DNA of 64,000 nucleotides. Origin: Candidatus Omnitrophota bacterium (GTDB taxonomy: Bacteria; Omnitrophota; Gorgyraeia; Duberdicusellales; 4484-171). Below, one piece after another: positions 38,163-47,152 of the stretch. The notes beneath the pieces were generated by a model that was not told the DNA's origin, searched no databases, and worked only from the letters and a program-made list of their open reading frames with translations. Position 1 is the stretch's first letter, and each line of letters begins with the position of its first letter. The DNA lies in the NCBI GenBank assembly GCA_023227945.1, contig JALOCC010000002.1, positions 23,822-87,821 on the forward strand, in the 5' to 3' direction. A program made the translations under genes and the position numbers.

Positions 38163-39000
38163 TTGCCGTAATATTTTTTAGTTCGCAACTTGCACTGCGA
38201 AGAGCATGACAACTTATATTTATTGCTACCGGAAGCCCGGCGATATGCGTAGGCACAGTTTTTATTTTTACTGCTAAAGCTGTATGCGTTCCGCCTAACC
38301 CCATTGGCCCTATGCCTAAAGCATTTATCTTTTTAAGCAGCCTTTTCTCAAGGTTATTCAGTAATCTATCTTTATTTGGAAGATCTATCCCCGCAAGAAG
38401 CGCTTTTTTAGCCAAAAGCAATGCCTCATCAGAAGTTCCGCCTATTCCAACTCCCACAATAAAGGGAGGGCAAGCTTCGGGGCCGGCTTTCGCCACACTT
38501 TCAACAATAAAATCTTCAATTTCCGTCACCTCGACGGTAGGGTTAAACATTTTAAGCTGTGATTTATTCTCACTGCCGAAACCTTTCGGAAAAACAGTTA
38601 CCTTGATACCTCTTTTAGCCGGATTAAAATCAACATGAGTGATTACACCTTTATAAGAAGGGGTAATTCTACAAAGCGGCGAAACCGAAAAAGGGCGTAA
38701 ATAGTTCTTTCTGTAAGCTAAAGAGACTTCCTGTTCTATGTTTTTTACACAAACACAGGATATGGATTTATTATTACCTACCTCAATGAAAATTATTGGC
38801 AGGCCGGTATCCTGGCAGATTGCCAAATCTTGCTTTTTTGCAATATCCGCGTTTCCCAAAATCCAGCTTAAAGCTTTTTTTGCTTTTTTATTTGTTTCAG
38901 CACGATAAGCTCTATTCAATAACTTCGAAACGTCCCTTCTGAGAGAAAAATTTGCCTCTTTAACCAAGAGCTCGATATCGCACTTTAATGGATTCTTCAT
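38152..39000 (-). CDS. Fumarate hydratase, class I, alpha (N-terminal) subunit
   Basis: 282 aa. Fe-S hydro-lyase alpha: AICQDTGLPIIFIEVG, then AGPEACPPFIVGVGIGGTSDEALLLAKKAL and NALGIGPMGLGGTHTALAVKI, with three cysteines placed to hold the 4Fe-4S cluster that polarises the substrate. Pairs with the beta subunit at 36268-36798. Its ATG overlaps the queE stop (ATGA). Confidence 0.93.
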   Translation of the reverse strand: MKNPLKCDIELLVKEANFSLRRDVSKLLNRAYRAETNKKAKKALSWILGNADIAKKQDLAICQDTGLPIIFIEVGNNKSISCVCVKNIEQEVSLAYRKNYLRPFSVSPLCRITPSYKGVITHVDFNPAKRGIKVTVFPKGFGSENKSQLKMFNPTVEVTEIEDFIVESVAKAGPEACPPFIVGVGIGGTSDEALLLAKKALLAGIDLPNKDRLLNNLEKRLLKKINALGIGPMGLGGTHTALAVKIKTVPTHIAGLPVAINISCHALRSASCELKNITANER

Positions 39001-39668
39001 TTAACACCCAATATTTTGTGAAGCTGGCACATGGTTCTTACATCTATATGCTCCTTTTGACAAATATCGGAAAAAAATATAAGTTTTTCCCTTAAAGCCT
39101 CTTCGAAAGGATTTTGCGGCTGAAGCACAAATGGCACATCCGGATTTACTCTTTTAATTATTCTTATTGATTCAAAAATATCATCTACTTGGGTATCTTT
39201 GCCGATTACAGCTTTAACGAATACTTCTTTTGCGCTGGCAATCTTCAAAAAATTCTCATGCTCATGCCAAAAACTAATCAAATTAGTCGAAGAAGGTAAT
39301 TTGAAATCCATTGCTATTATATCAGTAAAACCTATTATTTCTTTCAGATTTTCATACATAATTCCATTAGTTTCAAGATATACGGTTTTGCCTTCGCCCT
39401 TTAACCGGCTAGCTAAAGTTTTTACAAAATCGGCATGCATGAGCGGCTCTCCTCCGGTTAAAGAAACAAAACTGCAAACGCCGAGAGAAAGAATATCTTT
39501 CAATGCCTCTTCAACTGTTTTTTCGCTGTAATCGTTTAACCGTGTATCGCAGAATGAACAATGCATATTACAGCCGAAGAAACGGACAAATATCTGCTCG
39601 GTCCCCTGATGCAGGCCTTCACCTTGTATACTTTTAAAAATTTCTGAAATTTTAGCCTTCATATCCAT
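38997..39668 (-). CDS. queE: 7-carboxy-7-deazaguanine synthase
   Basis: 223 aa. Radical SAM enzyme with the cluster motif CNMHCSFCD (CxxxCxxC, about 33-41) following SIQGEGLHQGTEQIFVRFFG, which is diagnostic of QueE. It converts carboxytetrahydropterin to 7-carboxy-7-deazaguanine in queuosine synthesis. It lies upstream of the fumarase alpha gene and downstream of queC and queD. A repeat element separates it from queC. Confidence 0.95.
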   Translation of the reverse strand: MDMKAKISEIFKSIQGEGLHQGTEQIFVRFFGCNMHCSFCDTRLNDYSEKTVEEALKDILSLGVCSFVSLTGGEPLMHADFVKTLASRLKGEGKTVYLETNGIMYENLKEIIGFTDIIAMDFKLPSSTNLISFWHEHENFLKIASAKEVFVKAVIGKDTQVDDIFESIRIIKRVNPDVPFVLQPQNPFEEALREKLIFFSDICQKEHIDVRTMCQLHKILGVK

Positions 39669-39670
39669 TT

Positions 39671-39792
39671 GTTTTAAGTATCACGTAGCACGTTTCAGGT
39701 AACAAGTCTTATTTAATAAACGTGTTACGTCCACTCCAGGTGGACTCGCCTAAATATCTTTCTATGGTGGCGAGGCTACCTGTTACGTGAGG
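39671..39792. repeat. Word-repeat hairpin, TATCACGTAACACG family, copy B
   Basis: Left arm TATCACGTAGCACGTTTC, AGGTAACAAG; right arm GAGGCTACCTGTTACGTGAG. The middle (AATAAACGTGTTACGTCCAC, then GTGGACTCGCCTAAATATC and ATGGTGGCGAGG) is conserved with copy C at 56268-56393. Confidence 0.8.
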
Positions 39793-39796
39793 CAGC

Positions 39797-40480
39797 TTAT
39801 CGCAATAACGGATCTTTCATCCCCAGCTCCTCAAATGCCCCTATCCTAAACCTACAACTATCACATTTTAGGCAAGGCTTCTTGTTACCATTATAGCACG
39901 ACCAAGTATATTCAAATGGAACTTTCAATTTTAACCCCAACTGAATTATTTCTTTTTTATTCTTATTAAGTAACGGGGCAACAATTTTTATGCCTTTATT
40001 TTTTAAACCTTCGCCTAAAGTTTTCTCAAAACCTTTTAGAAATTGCGGCCGGCAATCGGGATAACCGGAATAATCCTGGATATGCGCTCCGATAAATATT
40101 GATTTTGCACCGATACTTTCTGCGAGAGATGCGGCATAGCTTAAAAAAATTATATTTCTTCCAGAAACATACGTAAGCGGGATGCCTTTGCTTTCTATGC
40201 TGCGGTTTATGGGAACTTTTATTCTTTTATCAGTAAGGCTTGATTTTGCCCAATCCAACTCTATTTTTATAACATAAAACTTTAGATTATTCAACCGCGC
40301 AATTCGCACGGCAGAATCCATTTCTTTCTTATGCCGCTGGTTATAATCAAAGATAAGAGCAGTTAGTTTATAGCCTCTATTTTTCGCATAATATAAGGTA
40401 ACTGCCGAATCAAGACCACCAGAAAGTAAAATAACTGCTCCAGTCATAAAACTATTGCCTGGCAGCGAATTCTTTATCAT
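39797..40480 (-). CDS. queC: 7-cyano-7-deazaguanine synthase
   Basis: 227 aa. ATP-pyrophosphatase loop LLSGGLDSAVTLYYA; C-terminal zinc site CYNGNKKPCLKCDSCRFR with four cysteines. It converts 7-carboxy-7-deazaguanine to preQ0 for queuosine. The ATG at 40480 has GAGG about 10 nt upstream and overlaps the preceding gene by 29 bp; an internal ATG at 40447 would remove 11 residues and is also possible. Confidence 0.94.
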   Translation of the reverse strand: MIKNSLPGNSFMTGAVILLSGGLDSAVTLYYAKNRGYKLTALIFDYNQRHKKEMDSAVRIARLNNLKFYVIKIELDWAKSSLTDKRIKVPINRSIESKGIPLTYVSGRNIIFLSYAASLAESIGAKSIFIGAHIQDYSGYPDCRPQFLKGFEKTLGEGLKNKGIKIVAPLLNKNKKEIIQLGLKLKVPFEYTWSCYNGNKKPCLKCDSCRFRIGAFEELGMKDPLLR

Positions 40481-40826
40481 CTAAATATGCCTCACAATAA
40501 AACAAAGCCAGTTTGCTACCTAATAACTTTATGTCCAAAAAATATAATAATATAATCAAAAAAGATCCTACTACTAACAATCCGATAGAATTACCATAAA
40601 AATACTTTTTCCATATTACCATTCCTGCTGTTACGAATATGAAATAAAATGCAAGGTTATATATGATAGCCAGGCACTTATGTTTACGAATGTCTGGCTT
40701 TAACCCTGTTTGACAATGATAACAACGAAATTTAGTAAAAAAGTAAATAGGGTAAATAGTGCCGTACCAATGGCGAGGAAGAATCAAGAATGGGTTAATT
40801 TTTTTGTGGCATTTCGGACATATCAT
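40452..40826 (-). CDS. Zinc-ribbon membrane protein, hypothetical
   Basis: 124 aa. The N-terminus has two CxxC pairs (MICPKCHKK, C3 and C6; RCYHCQTG, C34 and C37), as in small zinc ribbons. It is followed by two helices (about 49-69 and 76-98). No known family. Lies between queD and queC on the same strand and overlaps queC slightly, so it is co-transcribed with queuosine genes without an obvious role there. Confidence 0.7.
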   Translation of the reverse strand: MICPKCHKKINPFLILPRHWYGTIYPIYFFTKFRCYHCQTGLKPDIRKHKCLAIIYNLAFYFIFVTAGMVIWKKYFYGNSIGLLVVGSFLIILLYFLDIKLLGSKLALFYCEAYLDDKEFAARQ

Positions 40827-40875
40827 TTTATATGTTTTGGATATATAAGAATTTATTGTTTATTTGGCAAAGCTA

Positions 40876-41244
40876 TTATTCTTTATACGAAGCGCAAGAA
40901 GCGTCGGTTTCCCATACGCTTATTTCTTCCAGTTTACAGTCTTTCCCTTTAAGCCCTTCTTTTAGTTTGTTGAATATGTGGCAGGCGATATTTTCGGAGC
41001 TAGGATTAATATCGGCAAAATAGGGCAATTCATTTAGGTGTTTATGATCCAGTTCCTCTAATATAGCAGAGGTAGCCTTCTTTAACTCGCTAAAGTCCAT
41101 AACCATTCCGGATGTGCCAAGCACTTTTGATACAACTACGACCTCAACTTTCCAATTGTGGCCATGCAGATTTTCACATTTACCCTGGTAACCGCGCAAA
41201 AAGTGAGCAGCGCTAAAATTTGAATTTATTTTTATTTTATACAT
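40876..41244 (-). CDS. queD: 6-carboxytetrahydropterin synthase
   Basis: 122 aa. QueD/PTPS family: zinc histidines in SAAHFLRG (H14) and CENLHGHNW (H27, H29) with catalytic C23, and ELDHKHLNE in the middle. It makes 6-carboxytetrahydropterin from dihydroneopterin triphosphate, the first dedicated step of preQ0 synthesis. queD, queC and queE together give preQ0; folE is not seen in the window. Confidence 0.94.
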   Translation of the reverse strand: MYKIKINSNFSAAHFLRGYQGKCENLHGHNWKVEVVVVSKVLGTSGMVMDFSELKKATSAILEELDHKHLNELPYFADINPSSENIACHIFNKLKEGLKGKDCKLEEISVWETDASCASYKE

Positions 41245-41247
41245 AGC

Positions 41248-42051
41248 TTATTGCAAATTATTTATAACTTTAGGCAATGGTATCTTTCTTTTTAAAAATA
41301 ATCCGGCATGCCTCATAAAAGCTTTTGGCTCGTCGGTAACGTAAAATTCTCTTTTTCCGGTTTTATTATTTTTGCTGCGCAGTAGATTGTGCTGCATAAG
41401 CACTCCCCTAGCATGCAAGGCTACTTCTGTTGCTGAATCAACAATATAAACCCCCTTTAAGTAGGCCGCGATTTGCCTTTTTAAAAGCGGGTAATGCGTG
41501 CAGCCTAAGATAATTACGTCTGTATGGGCACTCTTAAAGCTTTTCAAATACATCTCAATAATGCTTTTTGCAATTACCCCTTCCAAAATCCCCTCTTCAA
41601 CTAACGGCACAAATAAAGGGCAAGCCTTTGAATAAATTTTTGCTGTTTTGTCATTTTTTAGAATAGCCTTTTCATAACTTTTGCTGTTTATGGTTGAACG
41701 TGTCCCTACAACCGCGATTTTCCTGTTTTTAGATACTTTAAGCGCCTTGGCTGCCCCTGCTTCAACAACGCCAATAAGGGGGACACTAAAAATATCTTTC
41801 AAAGAATCTAACGCAAGGCTTGACGCTGTATTGCAGGCAATTACGATGATTTTCACTTTCTTCTTTAATAGGAAAAGGATATTTTCGGTGCTGAATTTTA
41901 TTATAGTAGATTTTGATTTATTGCCATATGGGACTCTCGCTGTATCTCCGAAATAAATTATATCCTCATTCGGCAATAATCTTTCTACTTCCTTAAGAAC
42001 AGTTAGCCCTCCAACTCCTGAATCAAAAATACCTATCGCCTTGTTTTCCAT
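41248..42051 (-). CDS. murI: Glutamate racemase
   Basis: 267 aa. Both catalytic cysteines are present: IACNTASS (C73) and LGCTHYPLL in the second half. The N-terminal GIFDSGVGGLTVLKEV signature is typical. It supplies D-glutamate for peptidoglycan. It ends 3 bp before queD and begins 15 bp after the amidase gene. Confidence 0.95.
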   Translation of the reverse strand: MENKAIGIFDSGVGGLTVLKEVERLLPNEDIIYFGDTARVPYGNKSKSTIIKFSTENILFLLKKKVKIIVIACNTASSLALDSLKDIFSVPLIGVVEAGAAKALKVSKNRKIAVVGTRSTINSKSYEKAILKNDKTAKIYSKACPLFVPLVEEGILEGVIAKSIIEMYLKSFKSAHTDVIILGCTHYPLLKRQIAAYLKGVYIVDSATEVALHARGVLMQHNLLRSKNNKTGKREFYVTDEPKAFMRHAGLFLKRKIPLPKVINNLQ

Positions 42052-42066
42052 AGTTTTATCCTATCT

Positions 42067-43095
42067 TTACTTACTTTTGCTTGCAAAATTATTATACTGT
42101 TTATTCATAGAAACTATTGCCAAGGCAATTGCTTCTGCGATTTGCCTTTGATAAGACTCCTTCCTGAGCCATTTTTCTTCATAACGATTGCTTAAATAAC
42201 CGGTTTCAACCAACACTGAAGGAACATAGGCAAGCCGTAAAACATAAAAAGGCGCCTTTTTAGGAGGGCGCATTGAAAACCCTAAGTCTCTGAAAGAAAA
42301 ATAAAGTGAGCGCGACAGCTCAACTGATAATACATAATTTTGAGTAAGCAATAAATCCCAGAGAATTGCTTCTGTGTCCGGATTAACCCTCTTTAAGCGA
42401 AAGTTTTCTTCCTTAGCCAATTTCAGAGCGCGCTCCTGGCTATTGAAGCGATTTGGCGCAAGATAATATACCTCTGCGCCCTTTAAGCGCTTCGAACGAT
42501 TGGAATTGCCATGAATACTTATAAAAATATCCGCATTGTGGCGCTTTGCCACATTCACTCTTCCCTGCAAGGAAATATAAATATCCCTGTCTCGTGTGAG
42601 TATAACTTTAATCCCGCGATCTTCCAATTCTTCTTTAAGATATTTTGCTATTTTTAGATTTAAATCCTTCTCCCGCATGCCCCGGCAAGACAGGGCTCCC
42701 GGGTCTTTTCCTCCGTGGCCGGGGTCAATAACAACTGTTTTTATGGTGAAAATTGACCCAGAAAATACCGGCTCTTTAGAAAAAATTGTTTTTTCAAGGC
42801 CTTGCGGCACAAAGAGCTTCCCGTTTGAATATTGCGGCGCATCGGAAAGTGAAAAAGTTGAGCCATTAAAATAAACTATATTTGAATTTAAAATTAACCG
42901 TATATCTTTTCCGCTTGAGGAAATTTTTATGACATCATCCAGAGTGTCAAAATCATATTGCAGGTTGTGTTTCTTACAAAAATCACCTATATATATAAAA
43001 TCTGACTGCCTATACCCCATACCAGCCTGCCGACTGGAAGTTGTAGCGCAGGCTGTAAAAAATAAAATTATAAGCAAAAAACATAATCTTCTCAT
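42067..43095 (-). CDS. N-acetylmuramoyl-L-alanine amidase, lipoprotein
   Basis: 342 aa. Amidase_3 (AmiC-like) domain with zinc-binding VIDPGHGGKDPGA, the EKDLNLKIA glutamate, ISIHGNSN and a C-terminal LVETGYLSNRYEE. The N-terminus MRRLCFLLIILFFTAC has a lipobox with C16, so it is anchored in the envelope. A copper-amine-oxidase-like N-terminal domain may precede the catalytic part. The start at 43095 is preferred because it places the lipobox at the correct distance; no strong ribosome site helps to decide. Confidence 0.9.
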   Translation of the reverse strand: MRRLCFLLIILFFTACATTSSRQAGMGYRQSDFIYIGDFCKKHNLQYDFDTLDDVIKISSSGKDIRLILNSNIVYFNGSTFSLSDAPQYSNGKLFVPQGLEKTIFSKEPVFSGSIFTIKTVVIDPGHGGKDPGALSCRGMREKDLNLKIAKYLKEELEDRGIKVILTRDRDIYISLQGRVNVAKRHNADIFISIHGNSNRSKRLKGAEVYYLAPNRFNSQERALKLAKEENFRLKRVNPDTEAILWDLLLTQNYVLSVELSRSLYFSFRDLGFSMRPPKKAPFYVLRLAYVPSVLVETGYLSNRYEEKWLRKESYQRQIAEAIALAIVSMNKQYNNFASKSK

Positions 43096-43184
43096 AGCAA
43101 AAATTATATCATTCATTACGTAAAAAGCAAAAAAATTAACCACAGCTAAAGCTGCATCATCCCAACAAGTAAAGTAGAACTAAT

Positions 43185-43320
43185 TTGAGACCGTTAAAAG
43201 AGTCAACGGTCTCATCCTGAACGAAGTAAAGGATCTTAAAATTATATAGAGAATTCATTTTGAGATCCCTCGCGGACGCTCGGGATGAGAGCGTTGAAAA
43301 GGTTTTTCAACGCTCTCAAT
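43185..43320. repeat. Two hairpins with TCATCCTGAGCGAAG-type repeat
   Basis: The 303-bp gap between the amidase and pgi genes holds no gene. It contains GAGACCGTT/AACGGTCTC, CATCCTGAACGAAGTAAAGG and its partner GAGATCCCTCGCGGACGC, and a strong GAGAGCGTTGAAAA/TTTTCAACGCTCTC hairpin. Related blocks lie at 37660-37695 and 50626-50662. Confidence 0.65.
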
Positions 43321-43398
43321 TTGTATTTTGATTCTTATAATAGCTGTTTAGAGATGGATTAGCCTATAGTAACCTAAATGAGTAAGTATGGCTAAATA

Positions 43399-44820
43399 TT
43401 ATCGGCTAAATCTAAAAAGAAGAGATTTATCCTCTAACGTAAGGTGGGTAGCTTTGCTTATGATTTTCAGTTTCTCGATATTTTTAACAAGTGTAGCCTG
43501 CGAGATACCTTCTACGAAGTTTAGATAGCTTGAAGCAAGCAAAAATACATAAAATGTATTTTTATCCGCAAAAGCCGCCTGATAAGAATGATGGTTCCAG
43601 TCGCTGCCGACAAACACAAAAACCATCCTATCGCTAAATGCCCTACTCATCGCCTGCCTTACCTTTGCGATTATTTCCTTGGAAGGATAAAAATAAAGCA
43701 CTACTTCGATGAATTTTTGTTTTGTAGAGATTTTACCTTTAACTTCCTTAATAATTTGCGCTAAATCTAATAAATTTATGTCATCAGTTTTACTTCCTTC
43801 GATTTTTCGCATTGCGTCTTTATATTTTTCGACAAATTCCTGATCGACAAAATTTATATCTTTAAAAGCGCTATAGAATGCTACAAATGCCTGAAAAAAA
43901 TACATTTGGCTCATAAGGGACGCTACGGGATTATTAATTTTAGCTTTAAGCTTAATGGGGAGAAACAAACTATTCTTCACCTTAAGTAATCCTGTTGTTT
44001 TTACGCTAAAGTTTTCTTTCTTAGAGCCCAGTGATTCCTGAAAAAGCTGCACAATCCATGAAGAAAAACTTTCGCCAAGGTTACCCTTTACTTGCGGAAA
44101 AAAATACGCCGGTTCCTTATCCTTATATTTTTCGGCAAATAAATAAGCTTGGTGCCGCGCCAGCGCCTGGGAAGATAAATAAATATCGTAAACCTGTTTA
44201 AGTTTACCTATATCTTGTTTCAAAAGCAGAAATAAAGGAAGAAAAAATATAAGCGTGTGCGGACAAGAAAATCTTCCACCCACATCAGCTTGCGCGTCAA
44301 ACTGGATAGGCCGCATTTGGGCTCCTTTCCAGCCAAGAGTTTCAAGTTTTTCAAAAGCTGACGGGTCAGCCAGCCACAAAAAGTGTTTCGACCAATTGCT
44401 GCCGAAACTCTCCCGCAAGGCTAAAGACAAAAGCTGCGTTTCCTGGGTTGTACCTGATTTTGAAATAGAAATAACGAGAGTTTTATCTATATTTTTGATT
44501 TTCTTAAGTATAGCTTCTGTTGCAGCGGGATCCAGGCTGTCCAGAGTGAAAAGTTTATGCCTTTTAAAAAGGAAAAAAAGTGTTTTAATCCCATTGATTG
44601 AGCCTCCCATGCCCACAAAAATGAAGTTCTCTTTTCCTTTTAAAAGCGGTGAGATGCTCAATAAGGAATCTTTTATTAAATTAAAAGGCGTAACTCTTAC
44701 CCAACCAAGGCGTTTTTTACCGCTATCAAACCCTATCTTTCCATAAGGATTGTTTGAGGAAATTTCCTCTTTCTCCTTGCCTTGCGCGTCTAAAAGATAT
44801 TGCTCTAATCTGTCCATCAT
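43399..44820 (-). CDS. pgi: Glucose-6-phosphate isomerase
   Basis: 473 aa. PGI family sugar-isomerase fold: FVGMGGSINGIKTLF, then ISISKSGTTQETQLLSLAL (sugar phosphate loop), and the central GNLGESFSSWIVQLFQESLG region. It is somewhat shorter than the E. coli enzyme (549 aa) and similar to the shorter bacterial type. It interconverts glucose-6-phosphate and fructose-6-phosphate in glycolysis and gluconeogenesis. Confidence 0.88.
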   Translation of the reverse strand: MMDRLEQYLLDAQGKEKEEISSNNPYGKIGFDSGKKRLGWVRVTPFNLIKDSLLSISPLLKGKENFIFVGMGGSINGIKTLFFLFKRHKLFTLDSLDPAATEAILKKIKNIDKTLVISISKSGTTQETQLLSLALRESFGSNWSKHFLWLADPSAFEKLETLGWKGAQMRPIQFDAQADVGGRFSCPHTLIFFLPLFLLLKQDIGKLKQVYDIYLSSQALARHQAYLFAEKYKDKEPAYFFPQVKGNLGESFSSWIVQLFQESLGSKKENFSVKTTGLLKVKNSLFLPIKLKAKINNPVASLMSQMYFFQAFVAFYSAFKDINFVDQEFVEKYKDAMRKIEGSKTDDINLLDLAQIIKEVKGKISTKQKFIEVVLYFYPSKEIIAKVRQAMSRAFSDRMVFVFVGSDWNHHSYQAAFADKNTFYVFLLASSYLNFVEGISQATLVKNIEKLKIISKATHLTLEDKSLLFRFSR

Positions 44821-44866
44821 AATGAAGTAGAATTATAGCAGGAAAATTTTTAATTGCAATGCTAGA

Positions 44867-44946
44867 CACGAATTACCACGGATACAAGACGAATTACCAC
44901 GAATTTATTCGTGTTAATTCGTTCCAAATTCGTGGAAATTCGCGTT
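44867..44946. repeat. Word-repeat hairpin, CGAATTACCACG family
   Basis: GACACGAATTACCACGG, ACGAATTACCACGAATT then ATTCGTGTTAATTCGTTCC and ATTCGTGGAAATTCGCG. Between pgi and a diguanylate cyclase gene; the right arm touches the stop of the latter. Confidence 0.75.
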
Positions 44947-44948
44947 TA

Positions 44949-45914
44949 TCAAAACCAACACACCCGGTTTCTGCCGGAAATTTTTGCCTGATAAAGCGCC
45001 TTATCGGCAATTTCCATCAAAACATCCGAATACAAAGTATTCTGCGGAAAACTTCCCACTCCGGTGCTTATCGTAACACTTAGCGTTTCATCAAAAGCCT
45101 TTATTATTCTCTCGGAAATTTTGCTTCGTATTCTTTCCCCAACTACTATTGCGGACATCTTATCCGTCTCAGGTAAAATTAACGAAAACTCCTCGCCCCC
45201 GAATCTGGCTAAAGAATCTATTTCTCTTATGTTTTGCTTTATAATCTTCGCTATCTCTTTTAAAACAGCATCGCCCACTAAATGGCCGTAAGTATCGTTT
45301 ATCTTTTTAAAATTATCAATATCAATCATGAGAAACGATAGTTTTAAGGAAAACTTTTTGGCACGCTCGAACTCTTCGATAAATCGTATTACAAAATAAC
45401 GCCGGTTATAGGTTTCGGTTAAAGCATCATATATAGATAGCTGTTGGAATCTGTCATAAAGGTTTATCCTCTCTGTACAAAGCTCAAGGAGCTTCCTTAA
45501 AACATCCTGATGCTCGATAATTTTTTTCGATGTAGTTTTTACATATAAGCTACTTCCTTCATCATCAAACACAAATTGCAAATATTTTTTTTCGTTCTCC
45601 GGGCGGCTGAATTCTACGGCTTCCACTTCGCCGAGATATTTTATTTCTTCAGAAAAAACCTTAAAGAGGCCTTTTTTGTTAAGAAAAGGTGAAAGTTTAC
45701 GCATCAGGTCATAGAAAAAGAAATGCTCAGACATTTGTTTTTCTAAGGCATCTATATTCTTTTTTATAGGGCTCAGTTCTTTATCCAACGCATCTATTTT
45801 AACCAACAGCTGCTCTTTATTTCTAAAATTTTTATTCAGAAATCTTTTTAAGAGAAGTATTTCTTCAAGGATAAATACGATTATTAACAGAAAAATTACT
45901 GCCAGGTAAAACAT
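44949..45914 (-). CDS. Diguanylate cyclase (GGDEF), membrane-anchored
   Basis: 321 aa. An N-terminal helix (about 2-22) and a coiled coil (about 25-65) lead to a central region, then a GGDEF domain with FGGEEFSLILPE as the active-site signature. The inhibitory I-site RxxD (REID) lies exactly 5 residues before GGEEF, so product inhibition by c-di-GMP is expected. It overlaps the second cyclase gene by 19 bp. Confidence 0.92.
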   Translation of the reverse strand: MFYLAVIFLLIIVFILEEILLLKRFLNKNFRNKEQLLVKIDALDKELSPIKKNIDALEKQMSEHFFFYDLMRKLSPFLNKKGLFKVFSEEIKYLGEVEAVEFSRPENEKKYLQFVFDDEGSSLYVKTTSKKIIEHQDVLRKLLELCTERINLYDRFQQLSIYDALTETYNRRYFVIRFIEEFERAKKFSLKLSFLMIDIDNFKKINDTYGHLVGDAVLKEIAKIIKQNIREIDSLARFGGEEFSLILPETDKMSAIVVGERIRSKISERIIKAFDETLSVTISTGVGSFPQNTLYSDVLMEIADKALYQAKISGRNRVCWF

Positions 45915-47152
45915 ACCTTATTCTTTCCTTCTTTTTTCGCTTTGTATAAACACTGGTCGGCTCGATTGACCAAACCGTTTAATTCTAATCCGTCTTCTGG
46001 ATACAAAACAGCTCCAAGAGATACCGTAAAATTTATGGTTTTGCGGCGAAAACCTATTTTGGCGAGTTCAACATTACTATGTATGTTTTGGGCTACTTTA
46101 ATAAGCCTTTCTTTATCACATTCAATAAGCGCTACAACAAACTCTTCTCCTCCGAATCTTGCAATAATATCTCCGGTCGGGCCTACCGTCTCAATCAACA
46201 CGGCGGACAAGCGTTTTAAGACAATATCTCCGACTATGTGGCCGTAAGTATCATTTATTTTTTTGAAATCATCGATATCAATCATAATTATCCCTAAATT
46301 ACTCTTCTTATACTCTGCACGCTTAAGTTCTTCTTCAACGCGCTTGTAGAAATGGCCTTTTACAAATAAAAACGTCAGCGAATCCCTTATGGCAAGCTCC
46401 TCGGCTTTAGCAAAAAGCGCGGCACGCTCCAAAACTACCGCAGTAAGGTCACACATATCACGCAACAGGCGGGAATCATCAAAAGAAAAAGAAGAAGGCA
46501 TTTTATGCTCGACGCGTACAGTACCGAGAAGAGTATCGCCTACAGAAATCGGGCTCGCGATAAGAGAACGGATTTTTCTTTCGCGAAAAGCTGCTATTTT
46601 ATTACAATCGAACCGAAAATCTTTGAACAAATCATCTATTATCAAAGATTGGTTATGCTTGAGCAACCATTTTTCGATAATATCTCCACATTTTTCTTTA
46701 ATTACGTATTCTTCTTTTTTGAAGGAAAGTTCCAGAGAAAGCGAATTTTTGTGCAGTGCAAAAAGCATTATGTTTTCCGCAGAGGGAAACAGCCAGCATA
46801 AAGACTTAAGCAGAAAATCAAATATTTCCTGAAAATTATATAATTCAACCAGTTCATGCGAAACTTCGAAAAGGGATTCTATTTTCTTAGATTTCTCCGG
46901 AAGTAAAATTGAAATTTTCTTTTTTTCGCAAATATCCTGAGATAAAAGATTTATTTTTTCTTCAAGCTTTTCGTATTCGACTTGGAAATTTGAGGCTATC
47001 TTAAGGTTGATTTTGCGGAATATCCAAAAAATTACAAGAAATATCAGGAAGGTAATTGCACAAAATAAAAAACTTAGCTTGCCTACAATAGCAGTTATCA
47101 AGGCGAAACCTAAAAACAATAGCAGACTTAAGGTTGCAATAAGATTATACAA
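45896..47152 (-). CDS. GAF-GGDEF diguanylate cyclase, membrane-anchored
   Basis: 418 aa. Two helices near the N-terminus (about 5-45), a coiled coil, a GAF domain (about 105-250) and a GGDEF domain ending with FGGEEFVVAL. The residues five before GGEEF read PTGD in place of RxxD, so it lacks the I-site and should be uninhibited by product. Together with its overlapping neighbour it makes a tandem pair with contrasting feedback. Confidence 0.92.
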   Translation of the reverse strand: MYNLIATLSLLLFLGFALITAIVGKLSFLFCAITFLIFLVIFWIFRKINLKIASNFQVEYEKLEEKINLLSQDICEKKKISILLPEKSKKIESLFEVSHELVELYNFQEIFDFLLKSLCWLFPSAENIMLFALHKNSLSLELSFKKEEYVIKEKCGDIIEKWLLKHNQSLIIDDLFKDFRFDCNKIAAFRERKIRSLIASPISVGDTLLGTVRVEHKMPSSFSFDDSRLLRDMCDLTAVVLERAALFAKAEELAIRDSLTFLFVKGHFYKRVEEELKRAEYKKSNLGIIMIDIDDFKKINDTYGHIVGDIVLKRLSAVLIETVGPTGDIIARFGGEEFVVALIECDKERLIKVAQNIHSNVELAKIGFRRKTINFTVSLGAVLYPEDGLELNGLVNRADQCLYKAKKEGKNKVCFTWQ

